From: Rhineura floridana
Lineage: Eukaryota > Chordata > Lepidosauria > Squamata > Rhineuridae
Length of the DNA stretch: 64,000 bases
Assembly (NCBI RefSeq): GCF_030035675.1
Contig: NC_084483.1
Coordinates: 142,635,425-142,699,424, forward strand
Reading direction: 5' to 3'
The notes under the pieces are model-generated. The model saw only the letters and a list, made by a program, of their open reading frames with translations, searched no databases and was not told where the DNA came from. Shown one piece after another: positions 1-9,936 of the stretch. The position numbers were made by a program, and so were the translations under genes. Each line of letters starts with the position of its first letter. The stretch's first letter is position 1.

Positions 1-481
1 CACTCACGGATTCCAGGCACTCGGACATGGTCTCCACAGCCAACTCTGGTGAGGACTTGAATGAGAGGTAGAGCTGAGTGTCATCCGCATATTGGTGGCA
101 CTGCAGCCCAAACCTCCTGATGATAGCTCCCAGCGGTTTTACATAAATGTTAAATAGCATGGGAGAGAGGATAGAGCCCTGTGGCACACCACATTTGAGG
201 GGCCAAGGGTCTGAAACCTCATCTCCCAATGCCACCTCCTGGTGTCTATCGGAGAGAAAGGAACGGAACCAGTTTAATACTGTACCTCCTATTCCCAATC
301 CCTCCAGACGATCCAGCAAGATACCGTGGTCGACGGTATCAAAAGCCGCTGAGAGATCAAGGAGGACCAGGAAGGTGAATTCTCCCCTATCTAGTGCCCT
401 CCTCATATCATCCACCAGAGTGACCAAGGCTGTTTCAGTTCCATGTCCAGTCCTGAAACCCGATTGGTATGGATCTAAATA
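1..481 (-). mobile_element. L2-type LINE fragment, RT domain
   Basis: The minus-strand translation contains a DTVDHGILL-like motif, [16 protein letters not shown] and HQYADDTQLYLS, the central reverse-transcriptase motifs of the same L2-like family as the copies at 35.3, 43-45 and 53.6 kb. It runs off the left edge, and its other end abuts the pogo-like remnant at 482. Confidence 0.85.
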
Positions 482-1271
482 ATCCGTTTCATCCAAGAAC
501 AATGGAATGAATGGATGGTTAGCGGCGAAAAGTCATTCACAAAAGGAGGAAACATGCGTGCTCCACAGTTGGATGTTTTGTGCAAGTTTGTCATAAAAGC
601 CCGGAATGATATTGATGCAGAAACAGTAATCATGTCTTTCAAGAAGTGTGGCATATCAAATTCATTAGATGGTATGGAGGACGACTACTTGCAGCAAGAT
701 GAAGAGGAAGCCGAAGCTGAGACTACACCATCTGATACGGAATTCGATCCATACGATGACTGCCTTACAAATGTATCACAAGATGTCATTGATATACTTA
801 TGATATCAGATGACGAACAGGAGGATTTTGAAGGCTTTTAAAGGGAAACTGTCACGCCAGCAAAACCTGTAAAAATACCGTAGCTTGCAGTTATGATGGG
901 CGTTGCTAACTCGCCAGGGACTTGCTCTCTCTCTATTGTTTGTTATCTTCCTCCTATCATCATCAGTTCCAGTTTGGTTGTCAGCTAAGAAAACAAACAG
1001 CATGGCAGCTCCCATGGGTTTATTGTCTTATCCTTCCTTTCAGCTTTAGAGTGAATTAGGAAAAGTTTAATCCACTTGCACTGTTTTATGTTTACATGTT
1101 TGATGACAAACAGCCCTATGTTTATAAGTGACAGTTTTCCTGCTAAGTACCTGCATGTCATAAGCAGGGGTAGTCTTATACGGCGAGTATATCCCAAACT
1201 CTATATTTTAACTGGAAAAGTTGGGGGTCATCTTATACGCCCAGTCGTCTTATACGCCGGAATATACGGTA
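482..1271 (+). mobile_element. Pogo/Tigger-like DNA transposon, 3' part
   Basis: An open frame from about 482 to the stop at 841 (first ATG 515) reads RFIQEQWNEWM...APQLDVLC...SFKKCGISNSLDG, followed by a very acidic tail (EDDYLQQDEEEAEAE). SFKKCGISNALDG-EDD is the C-terminal signature of pogo/Tigger (Tc1-mariner) transposases. The catalytic DDE core and 5' end are missing. At 1160-1271 the repeated GTCTTATACGCC units and the end CCGGAATATACGGTA look like the terminal inverted repeat. Confidence 0.7.
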
Positions 1272-2840
1272 ACTTGCCCCTTGGGTCCTCCTCCGTGCCT
1301 GAGGACTGGAAAGTGGCAAATGTAACACCAATATTCAAAAAGGGATCCAGAGGTGATCCCGGAAATTACAGGCCAGTTAGCTTAACTTCTGTCCCTGGAA
1401 AACTGGTAGAAAGTATTATTAAAGCTAGATTAACTAAGCACATAGAAGAACAAGCCTTGCTGAAGCAGAGCCAGCATGGCTTCTGCAAGGGAAAGTCCTG
1501 TCTCAGTAACCTATTAGAATTCTTTGAGAGTGTCAACAAGCATATAGATAGAGGTGATCCACTGGACATAGTGTACTTAGACTTTCAAAAAGCGTTTGAC
1601 AAGGTACCTCACCAAAGACTTCTGAGGAAGCTTAACAGTCATGGAATAAGAGGAGAGGTCCTCTTGTGGATAAGGAATTGGTTAAGAAGCAGAGAGCAGA
1701 AAGTAGGAATAAACGGACAGTTCTCCCAATGGAGGGCTGTAGAAAATGGAGTCCCTCAAGGATCGGTATTGGGACCTGTACTTTTCAACTTGTTCATTAA
1801 TGACCTAGAATTAGGAGTGAGCAGTGAAGTGGCCAAGTTTGCTGACGACACTAAATTGTTCAGGGTTGTTAAAACAAAAAGGGATTGCGAAGAGCTCCAA
1901 AAAGACCTCTCCAAACTGAGTGAATGGGTGGAAAAATGGCAAATGCAATTCAATATAAACAAGTGTAAAATTATGCATATTGGAGCAAAAAATCTGAATT
2001 TCACATATACGCTCATGGGGTCTGAACTGGCGGTGACCAACCAGGAGAGAGACCTCAGGGTTGTAGTGGACAGCACGATGAAAATGTCGACCCAGTGTGC
2101 GGCAGCTGTGAAAATGGCAAATTCCATGCTAGCAATAATTAGGAAAGGTATTGAAAATAAAACAGCCGATATCATAATGCCGTTGTATAAATCTATGGTG
2201 CGGCCGCATTTGGAATCCTGTGTACAGTTCTGGTCGCCTCATCTCAAAAAGGATATTATAGAGTTGGAAAAGGTTCAGAAGAGGGCAACCAGAATGATCA
2301 AGGGGATGGAGCGACTCCCTTACGAGGAAAGGTTGCAGCATTTGGGGCTTTTTAGTTTAGAGACATGATAGAAGAGTATAAAATTATGCATGGCATTGAG
2401 AAAGTGGATAGAGGAAAGTTCTTCTCCCTCTCTCATAATACTAGAACTCGTGGATGTTCAAAGAAGCTGAATGTTGGAAGATTCAGGACAGACAAAAGGA
2501 ACTACTTCTTTACTCAGCGCATAGTTAAACTATGGAATTTGCTCCCACAAGATGCAGTAACAGCCACCAGCTTGGATGGCTTTAAAAGAAGATTAGACAA
2601 ATTCATGGAGGACAGGGCTATCAATGGCTACTAGCTATGATGGCTGTGCTGTGCCACCCTAGTCAGAGGCAGCATGCTTCTGAAAACCAGTTGCCGGAAG
2701 CCTCGGGAGGGGAGAGTGTTCTTGCACTCGGGTCCTGCTTGCGGGCTTCCCCCAGGCACCTGGTTGGCCACTGTGAGAACAGGATGCTGGACTAGATGGG
2801 CCACTGGCCTGATCCAGCAGGCTCTTCTTATGTTCTTATG
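1272..2840 (+). mobile_element. CR1 LINE, 5'-truncated, with 3' end
   Basis: The RT domain reads from PEDWKVANVTPIFKKG through YLDFQKAFDKVPH, GVPQGSVLGPVLFN and FADDTKLF. The frame is open to 2368 and then resumes in another frame (2365-2634), because a short segment (around KRRLRGD) is missing near 2366. The 3' UTR ends with the CR1 hallmark of repeated octamers, TTCTTATGTTCTTATG, at 2840. The first 25 bp after 1272 do not look like CR1. Confidence 0.93.
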
Positions 2841-3030
2841 ACTGTGAAAGACCAACCCAAATTGTGTTTGCATTTTTACAACTTTGTAGGGCAGTACAAG
2901 AGGTCAGGTCTCCTGCTCCCCTGGTGCATTCACTATAGCTGCCCAATTTCTCTGCTTTTTAAAGTTGGATAGAATATCTGTGGGCTATAGGTACATTCTT
3001 AAACCGCACGGGTTTTTGCATATTAGTGAA
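2841..3030 (+). mobile_element. Half copy of the CACTAATAGG-type TIR element
   Basis: 190 bp closely match 18755-18957. It begins flush with the CR1 3' end, so its left half is missing, and it ends with TIR sequence (...GCATATTAGTGAA) near 3030. Confidence 0.7.
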
Positions 3031-4379
3031 TTTTTTTTATTTTCTAAGCACAGAACTCCTATTTCATTGCATTGCTTAAGGGTGAGGAAATGTTTCCAAC
3101 CTGAGCATGTTCTGAAATATACACAATACAATCTACAGACCAAAGATCCAAAGAATTGTGTAGCCTTTCCCACCACCATCTCTTCAGTTTCTCTCTCCCC
3201 CACTGAAGAATCCTCCCATGATGAGCGTTACGCAGTATGAGGGACTGCATTTGTAAGACAATAACAACCAATGTTCTGTGCATGCATGGCAGAGCTAAAG
3301 CATGCACATAGTGCACTTTGGATGCTAGCCACAGTCTTGGTGGCTATTCTGATGTAGACTGTAGGACCGTTATCCGATCTTTGGAGTATCTCAATTTCCA
3401 TCAGAATCATCTAATGAAAGACAGCAGATATTTTAATGATATTTTTTCAAATGAATTTAGGATCTTAGTATTACCTATACTGTTTATACAGCACTATCCA
3501 TGAATATGTAAGAATTTAGCAATACCAGATACGTCATAAGAAAAAAAGCAGAAATCTTTACATGTATTCATCAAATATGTGCAGTATCACACAGATATGT
3601 ACAGTTTTTGAAAAACAAAAGAACGTTATTCCTTCTTTTTGACAGCACACAACAGGACCTTAACACCTGAGACAAAACGTTCACCTTTCTCCCTCCAATG
3701 AACTCATGATGGAACCTCAAGCCAAGACAACAGTCTCCTGGTTAAGGAACGACAAAGGCCTTGCAATCAGCCACTCGTTTATCGGTATGGTTTGCCCTAT
3801 AAGATTCGACTGTGACAAAGCAGCCGCCGCTGCACTGCAGGGACCCAGAGGGAAAAGAAGTGGACGGCTCACCGGCGGGCAACATAGTCTCTCTTCACCC
3901 TCCCCAGGCGGGAAATGGCCGTAACGGTCGGAGAAGAGAGAAGAAGTAATTAAGGAAGGAGGGAAAGAAGGAACAGGTAGCTGCTGTCGGTTTCCTTTCA
4001 CAAAGCAGCGTCGTCGAGGGAAAGCGGGGATTCGCTCGGTTTCTCGGGAGGCTCCTGGTGCTTCTAAGGAAGCAGCAACCCAGCACAGCAACAACAATGG
4101 AGAAAGGGCGTCAAGGGGAAGCGGGAAAGAACCGGCTGTTTGGTAAACGAAGGAGAATAACGAAAGATATATTCGTACTGACTGTTAGCTGGTTTAAAGC
4201 CCCATCGAAGGCGGGGGAAAATACTGGGTTTAACTAGAGCGCAGTAGTTACTATAGAAACCAAGGCGGCGGGAAAGAGCACGATGACGAAGGATCTATTC
4301 TATTGATTCCCTCCCCCAAATAAATTGCGCCTCCGGGAGAGTTCAAGGTGACTCCATCTCGGCCCGCTGGGCTTCTCAC

Positions 4380-4547
4380 CTGGCATCTGCAGACAATGTC
4401 CGCGTCCTGCGCCAACAGATCCACCACTTTCCCTTTGCCCTCGTCGCCCCATTGTGCTCCCAGTACCACGGTCACTTTATTCCCGGGATGCCGGGATGCG
4501 CCCCCGCCATTGGGGATAGTGGAGAGCAAGGAGCCGCTTTCAGACAT
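4380..4547 (-). CDS. ADSS2: ADSS2 exon 1 (adenylosuccinate synthase isozyme 2)
   Basis: Adenylosuccinate synthase joins IMP and aspartate using GTP, the first committed step from IMP to AMP, in the cytosol. This exon encodes 56 residues from ATG 4547-4545. Residues 30-40 are the GTP loop [11 protein letters not shown]; Asp35 corresponds to the catalytic Asp13 of the E. coli enzyme. The stretch [13 protein letters not shown] fits vertebrate ADSS2; ADSS1 has LLATDADIISRCQ from memory. The exon ends after CAG with donor GTGAG (4379-4375), phase 0, just before the expected GGNNAGH segment. That segment was not found, so exon 2 is probably left of the window. An in-frame ATG exists at 4628, but the 4547 start has a GCC Kozak context and gives the usual short variable N-terminus. 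It stands head to head with CATSPERE. Confidence 0.95.
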
Positions 4548-4795
4548 GGCTCCCGCAGGCGAAGATTTCCGTATTGCTCTTAAGACACATGCGAGATACA
4601 GATGAGGAAGCTGCGCGCCCGACTCCACCGGCGACGACTACTTCATCCCCGCCTTCTCAAACAATTGCCGCATCCAGCTGCTGCGACTGCCGCCTACCGG
4701 CCTCTCTTTGACATCCTTCTCCTACGCATCTCAAGGGCCCACCCCCTCATCTGCATAGTATAAAAACGCCCGTTTAATGCCCATATATAGAAGAA

Positions 4796-4808
4796 ACTAC
4801 GTTTCCCA
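4796..4808 (+). promoter_or_regulatory. ZNF143/Staf-like site, plus strand
   Basis: ACTACGTTTCCCA closely matches the SBS core ACTACAATTCCCA bound by ZNF143, a factor enriched at bidirectional promoters. The position between the divergent starts supports function. Binding is inferred from the motif alone. Confidence 0.55.
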
Positions 4809-4857
4809 TAGTAGGAAGCGGCTGACTCCTCAGAATTGTCGTGAACTGTCCGCAGGC

Positions 4858-4875
4858 CATCCTGGGAAATGTAGT
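4858..4875 (-). promoter_or_regulatory. ZNF143/Staf-like site, minus strand
   Basis: On the minus strand this reads ACTACATTTCCCAGGATG, a longer match to the SBS consensus (ACTACAATTCCCAGNATGC) than the plus-strand site about 55 bp away. The two sites face each other. Confidence 0.65.
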
Positions 4876-4958
4876 CACTCTGGTCTTAGCACACCCTGCG
4901 GGAGGGGGCAGCCCGCTCACCCCGGTGAGGCAATCGGCCGCAGTGTTTCTGCACTGCC

Positions 4959-5029
4959 ATTGGCAGATACGAAACGAGCGCGAGAGGGCGTCGGTTACTA
5001 ACCGCCGTTTGGGGACGTTTATTGGGCGG
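4959..5029. promoter_or_regulatory. Inverted CCAAT boxes and GC box
   Basis: ATTGG occurs at 4959-4963 and at 5021-5025, and GGGCGG overlaps the second at 5024-5029. These are NF-Y and Sp1 type elements. The second cluster is only 6-14 bp before the CATSPERE start codon, so transcription may begin very close to, or within, this region. Confidence 0.45.
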
Positions 5030-5034
5030 CACCG

Positions 5035-5117
5035 ATGGCGCGCTTTTTCTCCCCGCTTGTTTGGGCCGGGCCCCTGTTGCTGTACCTGTGGTTGAGCGGA
5101 TGCTGGGCAGTGTGGAG
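5035..5117 (+). CDS. CATSPERE: CATSPERE exon 1 (CatSper channel subunit epsilon)
   Basis: CatSper epsilon is a single-pass auxiliary subunit of the pH-gated calcium channel of the sperm flagellum; its large ectodomain forms part of the canopy over the pore. This exon encodes 27 residues plus two bases of the next codon. The start is MARFF, followed by a hydrophobic signal-peptide core (GPLLLYLWLSGCWAVW). The end LLLYLWLS..WAVWR resembles the human start LLLWLS..SALWRYY, recalled from memory. The donor GTGCGG follows AG at 5116-5117, giving a phase-2 intron and a split Arg codon, as in exon 2. It lies 488 bp from the ADSS2 start on the opposite strand, the human arrangement. The Kozak context is weak at -3 (C) but G follows the ATG. 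The frame stops soon after if unspliced, so the exon is easy to miss. Confidence 0.85.
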
Positions 5118-5734
5118 GTGCGGGAGAGAAGGGTGTTTGTGAAGAGGATGGCAGAGGTCGATTCAGGGGAGAGGAGAGGGGAGGGGTGTCATATCTGAGG
5201 TAGCGAGTGGCCCTCATGATGATCACAGCTCATCATGTGCCCACACGAAGAGTAAAAGTAACAGGTGTGAGGCAGAGAACACTGTCACGGCTGGCCACCC
5301 TGAGGCCTGTTACCGTGGTTTAAAATGGATGGCTAACCTTTTTGAGCCTGAGGGCCACCTTGAGGGTTAGCCATCCCTCCCAGGGCTGTATGCCAGCGGT
5401 GGGCATGGTGAAAGTAGACATACTAGCCAATGCACTCTTACATACAGACCACATACACATTGTGGGAGGGGGCGGACAAACGACAAACACTCTGCAGAGG
5501 TGGAAAGATAAACATACACTCAGCAAAGGATTGGAGATTCCTCTCGTCCTTGCCCAATGTTGTGATGGGGAGGGGAAAAATCAGTTTCCTGCCTTCTAAA
5601 TAGTAATAAGGGCATAGGAGGGTTCCTAGCCCTCTGCTGTGATGGGGAGGAAAAATATTTTGCTTTGCTTCCCCATTGCAGCCCTGGCCTAGGAGTGTCT
5701 CATGATATTGTGAAATGTGCATTTCATGACTTCC

Positions 5735-6000
5735 AGGTTAGACTACTATAACATGCTACATGTGGGGCTGCCTTTGAAGACTGGTTGGAAACATCAATTG
5801 TTACAAAAGATGCCCTCCCAGCTACATGCTGGAACCAGGAGGTTGGATCCTTAAACCAATATTATGTCAGTACATTTGCAAACTCAGTTCAAATGCTGGA
5901 AAGCCCTAACAGTTTGGGAATGGGTTGCCTTAAGGACTGCCTGCACCTATATGAATCCAGACTATATAAATGAGTTGTTATAAATCTGTATAAAATGGGT
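5735..6000 (+). mobile_element. L2-type LINE scrap
   Basis: Starts in the RT C-terminal region (DYYNMLHVGLPLKT-like; the family has DYCNALYVGLPLKT) and jumps to a downstream piece near 5915. Old and rearranged. Confidence 0.6.
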
Positions 6001-6452
6001 TTTTTGTTGGTTTACTGGCTTGTGTGTTCCTCAGATAGAATTGGATGTTTTAATTATTTTAACTGACTTCACTTTTGGGATTTGTGGATTTATTTTTGCA
6101 TGCAGTTTGTAACCTGACTTGAAGGTAGGGTTGCCAGGTTCAGGGCCTGAAACTGATCCTGTATCTTTAGGAGAAGAGAAAGTCAGCCAAGTGCAGGTGT
6201 TCTTGCAACACTCTAATGGGAAAAACCACAAGGTGGAATTTTTCCTTCCCCCTGCGCAACTTTGAAAGATACAGAAGACCTTTTGCAGGCCGGGCCTGGC
6301 AACCAAGAGGTCTTCTGTATCTTTCAAAGTTGTGCAGGGGGAAGGGAGAATTCCACCTTGTGGTTTTTCCCATTAGAGTGTTGCAAGAACACCTGCACTT
6401 GGCTGACCTTCTCTTCTCCCAAAGGTACAGGATCAGTCTCAGGCCCTGAACC

Positions 6453-6916
6453 GAGAGCTTGGAAGTAACTAGTTACAAGTAACGAATTACTTGTAATTCA
6501 TTACTTTTTTGAGTAACGAGTGGGTAATTCCTTTACATTTTGATTGTAATAGAACTAGGAGTAATTTTACTACTTTTGTGGAGTAATTGTAACGTTTCCA
6601 GAATTACTTTTGGGCATTACTTGGGGGGGGGAGCAGTGGAAGTCTTCTGCTCCTCTGATTTGTGGATGAAAATCCTGTGCCTCAAACTGGGCTTCTCTGC
6701 AGTGTCGCTCTTTTCTCATGCTCTGTGGATGGGCAGGAGGCGACGAGGGAGGAGGCGGAGAGTGAGACGGGGTGGAATGGAGAAAACAATTATTTTAAAA
6801 AATGGATAATGGTGAAGAATGAAGTGGAGGGGAAAAGGATCTGGAGGTCAAGAATGGATAAAGGAAGAGAAGGAGGCAGCAGCAGAATGGAGATAAATAA
6901 CGAGGTGAAAGATGAC

Positions 6917-6952
<36 letters not shown>

Positions 6953-6978
6953 TGTGAGTGTGTGAGTGTGAGTGTGTG

Positions 6979-7015
<37 letters not shown>

Positions 7016-7566
7016 TGTGTGTTTGCACTTGGCACACAAAGTGGCCTCCACCACCCACTCTGGCTACTGTGCTGCATTTGCAGTATTTTAACTTTTTTGC
7101 ATCTCATGGGAAAATGTTTGCTTGAGTGAGTTGGGGGCAGGGCAGGGTCTGGGAGGTGGTTAAGTGAGAGAAATTTGGCTGGCTGGCTGAGTGGGGGTGT
7201 TGCACTTGGTTTGGCGTGCAAAGATCTGAGTAGTGCCCTCAGCCTCCCTCCCCACCACCCTTACCAGCGGAGAGACCACCATTGCTATCTTAGGAATAAA
7301 AATAATTATTCTATTACCTCTGTATGTGTTTGTTTTTTTTTTAATGTTGTTTTAGGCTACTTAGATGTGCAGCAGCCAAGGCCAGCACCTTGTAGGTGTT
7401 TTTTTTTAAGTAACTGAAATGTAATTGTAGTGATTACTTTGGAAGAAAAGTAAAGTAATCCGTTACTTTCAGAGCAATTGTAATTGTAACGGTAATTACT
7501 ACTTTTCTGGGCCATGTAACTGTAACTGTAATTTATTACTTTTTAAAAGTAATCTTCCAAGCTCTG
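6453..7566. mobile_element. Non-autonomous hAT inserted in the fold-back element
   Basis: The terminal repeats are G/CAGAGCTTGGAAG, and the insertion is bounded by a perfect 8-bp duplication CCTGAACC (6445-6452, 7567-7574). The ends are rich in GTAAC/TTAC repeats. The middle holds a long TG run and unrelated-looking sequence. No transposase seen. A second copy lies inverted at 37471-41013. Confidence 0.85.
6919..7016. repeat. (TG)n / (GA)n microsatellite
   Basis: A run of TG dinucleotides grading into TGAG and GA repeats inside the inner hAT. The long HTHTHT-type open frames on the minus strand come only from this run. Confidence 0.95.
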
Positions 7567-8212
7567 CCTGAACCTGGCAACCCTACTTGAAAAGCTACTT
7601 CACCTAAAAAGTGGTCTAAAAGCCCTTTAAAATAAATAAATGAGATTGCTTTCTATTTGTTATCTATAGTAATAAAATACTGTGAGGCTGGCATGCTTTA
7701 GGGAAGAATTGTACTTTGTGAGGAAAACACAGGGTTCTCTAATTCATGTTTTCCTAATAAGGCACTTGAAAGGGAGAATTAGCAGGCAGTGCTTAACATC
7801 ACATCTGACATTTCCCCTGCTAATGCTTTCTCAAGCCATTTTGATCATTTTCCCCATCTGGATTCGAAACTGGAAGGTTGGCAGGAGTGGTGATGTTGGG
7901 AACTTCCTTGCTCATTTGTCAGCCAGTTTCTCTACAAATGCTACCTCCACCTCTGTCAAGAACAAGCTTGGTCAAAGTAAAATGGCCCAGCCTAAAGGGA
8001 TTGTGGGGAATATTCTGCATAGGTTCCTGGGATGCTCTAAGCTGGGAAAAATCAGAATGTCTCATATAGTCCAGCTGCAGCTCTTTAGCCGAGAAGGGAG
8101 GCAACTGAATTTTATCTGTAGTACCCGGTACCAAGATCAGGTGGCCCGAGTAGCCATAAATTAGTAGACCTGGCCTTGTGGTGAACCCTCAGACTATTCC
8201 ATCACCCAGAGG

Positions 8213-9000
8213 TGTCATGATTGGCTAACTGGCCCTCTTGCTGTTGTTGGGCAAATTCCCATAAAAGGGGCTAGCTTTCACCAAATTGTCCCATTTCATC
8301 TTGATTTACCTATGTGATGTTTAGTGATATAAGGAGCCAAGGGGGGGGAACCGGCTCTTATACTTTTCCTGTTTGCGAGTATTCTAGCTTAGGCTAGGTA
8401 AATTTTGTTATTTTCAGTTTGTGTTGAACTTTCTCATTGTATTTTGTCTCGGTGTTGACTATGCCTAACTCTGTTTCAGAGTATTGGGCTTAAAGGAATG
8501 TGTATGCTGCTGTTTTATATGCACTTTTATTATATTTAATAAACTATCTCATGTTACTTGGTGTGTGTTACTTGGTGCTGTAGCTTTAAAACCAGTACCT
8601 TGACTACAAAGCTACTGACTACTGGATTGGATTTGGCTGGAGGCTCCAGAGCAGTGAGTGAAAAGTTGTCTCTTGCTGTTAGGTGTACTGCCTTCAAGTC
8701 GATTCCGACTTATGGCGACTGTATGAATAGGGTTTTCATGAGGCTGAGAGGCAGTGACTGGCCCAAGGTCACCCAGTGAGCTTCATGGCTATGTGGGGAT
8801 TTGAACCCTGGTCTCCCAGGTCGTAGTCCAACCCCTTGGTGCCCTGAGTTCCCCTTGATTCAGGGTAGGAAACCAAGTTAAAGGGTAGTGGCAGTCTACC
8901 TACCTTACAGGACCCCTCCCTGGTAAGGAGAGATACGGGGGTACCTTGTCAGGGACAATTGCCCTGGGTTTAGAGGGTTGGCCCAGGCAACTTTTTGACA
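8213..9000 (+). repeat. LTR-like repeat (solo LTR candidate), with SINE insertion
   Basis: Fossil. Begins TGTCA and ends TGACA, with a CATAAAAG box near 8260 and a poly-A signal AATAAA near 8538, all LTR features. A Sauria SINE sits inside. It is clearly related to 59451-60400. No internal retroviral genes adjoin it, so a solo LTR is the likeliest reading; the family is unassigned and it looks old. Confidence 0.45.
8685..8838 (-). mobile_element. Sauria-type tRNA SINE
   Basis: Antisense copy: the tail CTGCCTTCAAGTCGATTCC is shared with BovB 3' ends, and a pol III B box (GGGTTCAAATCC on the minus strand) lies near 8805. Part of the middle is deleted. Confidence 0.85.
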
Positions 9001-9149
9001 ATCTCCGTAGGTGTCATTTTTGCATTATGGTTTTAGAACATATTTGTTAAGATAATCTTGGACTGTGGAAAATCCTTTGTAGACCTGGCAATTACATTAT
9101 TTATCATTAATAATAATATTTTGTATCATTTACACTGAAACCTCTAGAT

Positions 9150-9936
9150 CAGGGGTTCTTAAACTTTCTACCCCCAGGGTGAATATGAGACAGCTGAAAA
9201 TTACTGAGGTCCACTAGTCATAAAATAGTGATGCAGGGGCAGATGAAGGCAGAGTTTGGCATAATAAGATGACAATTACTGATACAATTTTCCACTGGTA
9301 TCTAATCCTTTGGAAATTGCTATTTTTTTGCCACAATGGTTTCCTTGTGGCAAGGAGTTCCATAGCTCAGCTTTCCTCAAGCTAAGTACAGACATTTGTT
9401 CTGAAGGGGCTGTGACAGCCTACCCATTTTAAGTAGAATTTGCTCATCCAGAGACACTAAATGGAGAAGATTTTATTTTTTCCCTTTCCTACCCCCTTAT
9501 GGCTTTCAAAGAGTTTTAACTCATCTGCTCTAATTTGTTCTCCCATTCTGCAGTCACAGTCAACTCATGCCTTCTCTCTCTCCAAACTGCTAGATTTTTT
9601 CATCCCTTCTCCTTAGTCCTTTTTACATTCACTTCTTCCTCCTATAACAGCTTTCCTCTTTCATCCCCTTACTTTCTACCCCTAGTTTATTTTTTAAAAC
9701 ATTTTTTATGATTATTATTAATTATCATTCTTTTCCCCCCTTCCCTCCTCCCTCAATTTTTTCTGTCTCTTGGCCACCTTTATTGAGTATGCAAGGAGTT
9801 GCTGGTGCTGGCACTGGTTTAGCCAAAAGGCTATGGCATGGCTAGGGGGTGGGGCAGACTGTGGCACTGAGACCCACTTGAAAGTGGCTCAAAGCCTGCT
9901 GATGGGTCCTGCCCCACTCTTTGAGAAATATTGCTG
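9150..9936. mobile_element. Possible Charlie-type non-autonomous hAT
   Basis: The left end CAGGGGTTCTTAAAC and the right end (CAGCAATATTTCTCAAAG on the other strand) are imperfect inverted repeats with a Charlie-like CAGnGGTTCTCAAA start. The expected 8-bp duplication is not convincing. Confidence 0.45.

Larger units (their letters stand above)
1..4379 (-). other. ADSS2: ADSS2 intron 1 (partial)
   Basis: The sequence left of the exon 1 donor is taken as intron 1, because no exon resembling GGNNAGHTVVVD was seen on the minus strand. 1-3030 is filled by L2, pogo/Tigger, CR1 and TIR-element remnants. 3031-3780 is AT-rich single-copy-looking sequence in which I see nothing. Confidence 0.6.
4548..5034. 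promoter_or_regulatory. Shared divergent promoter of ADSS2 and CATSPERE
   Basis: The 487 bp between the two start codons are GC- and CpG-rich and free of recognisable repeats. They contain two ACTACA/G-TTTCCC motifs, an inverted CCAAT box, a GC box and a TATA-like TATAAAAA at 4759-4766 on the plus strand. The layout is typical of vertebrate bidirectional promoters. It pairs a housekeeping gene with a germ-cell gene, so the testis restriction of CATSPERE is likely imposed by something other than promoter accessibility; that is inference. Confidence 0.75.
3780..5180. other. CpG island over the divergent promoter
   Basis: CpG dinucleotides and GC content are clearly higher here than in the AT-rich flanks. 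The island covers the 5' part of ADSS2 intron 1, both first exons and the promoter. Long open frames at 3706-4097 are a by-product of base composition. Confidence 0.7.
6126..7585. mobile_element. Fold-back hAT MITE, interrupted by another hAT
   Basis: Two arms of about 155 bp (6126-6283 and 6299-6452 plus 7567-7585) are near-perfect inverted copies around a spacer of about 20 bp. The ends are TAGGGTTGCCAGG and its complement. Flanking octamers CTTGAAGG (6118-6125) and CTTGAAAA (7586-7593) are a slightly decayed 8-bp target duplication, the hAT size. No coding capacity. Confidence 0.8.

Noticed and set aside
3706-4097. Open frames on both strands in the CpG island
   Set aside because: Low-complexity translations with no family resemblance; they lie in ADSS2 intron 1.
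4548-4628. Upstream in-frame ATG extending ADSS2 by 27 residues
   Set aside because: The extension has no similarity to known ADSS2 N-termini, and the downstream ATG has a good context.
6790-7221. His/Thr/Ser-rich frames
   Set aside because: Translations of the TG/GA microsatellite.
7682-8164. 160-codon open frame
   Set aside because: No domain, no homology recognised, in an intron between repeats; likely chance.
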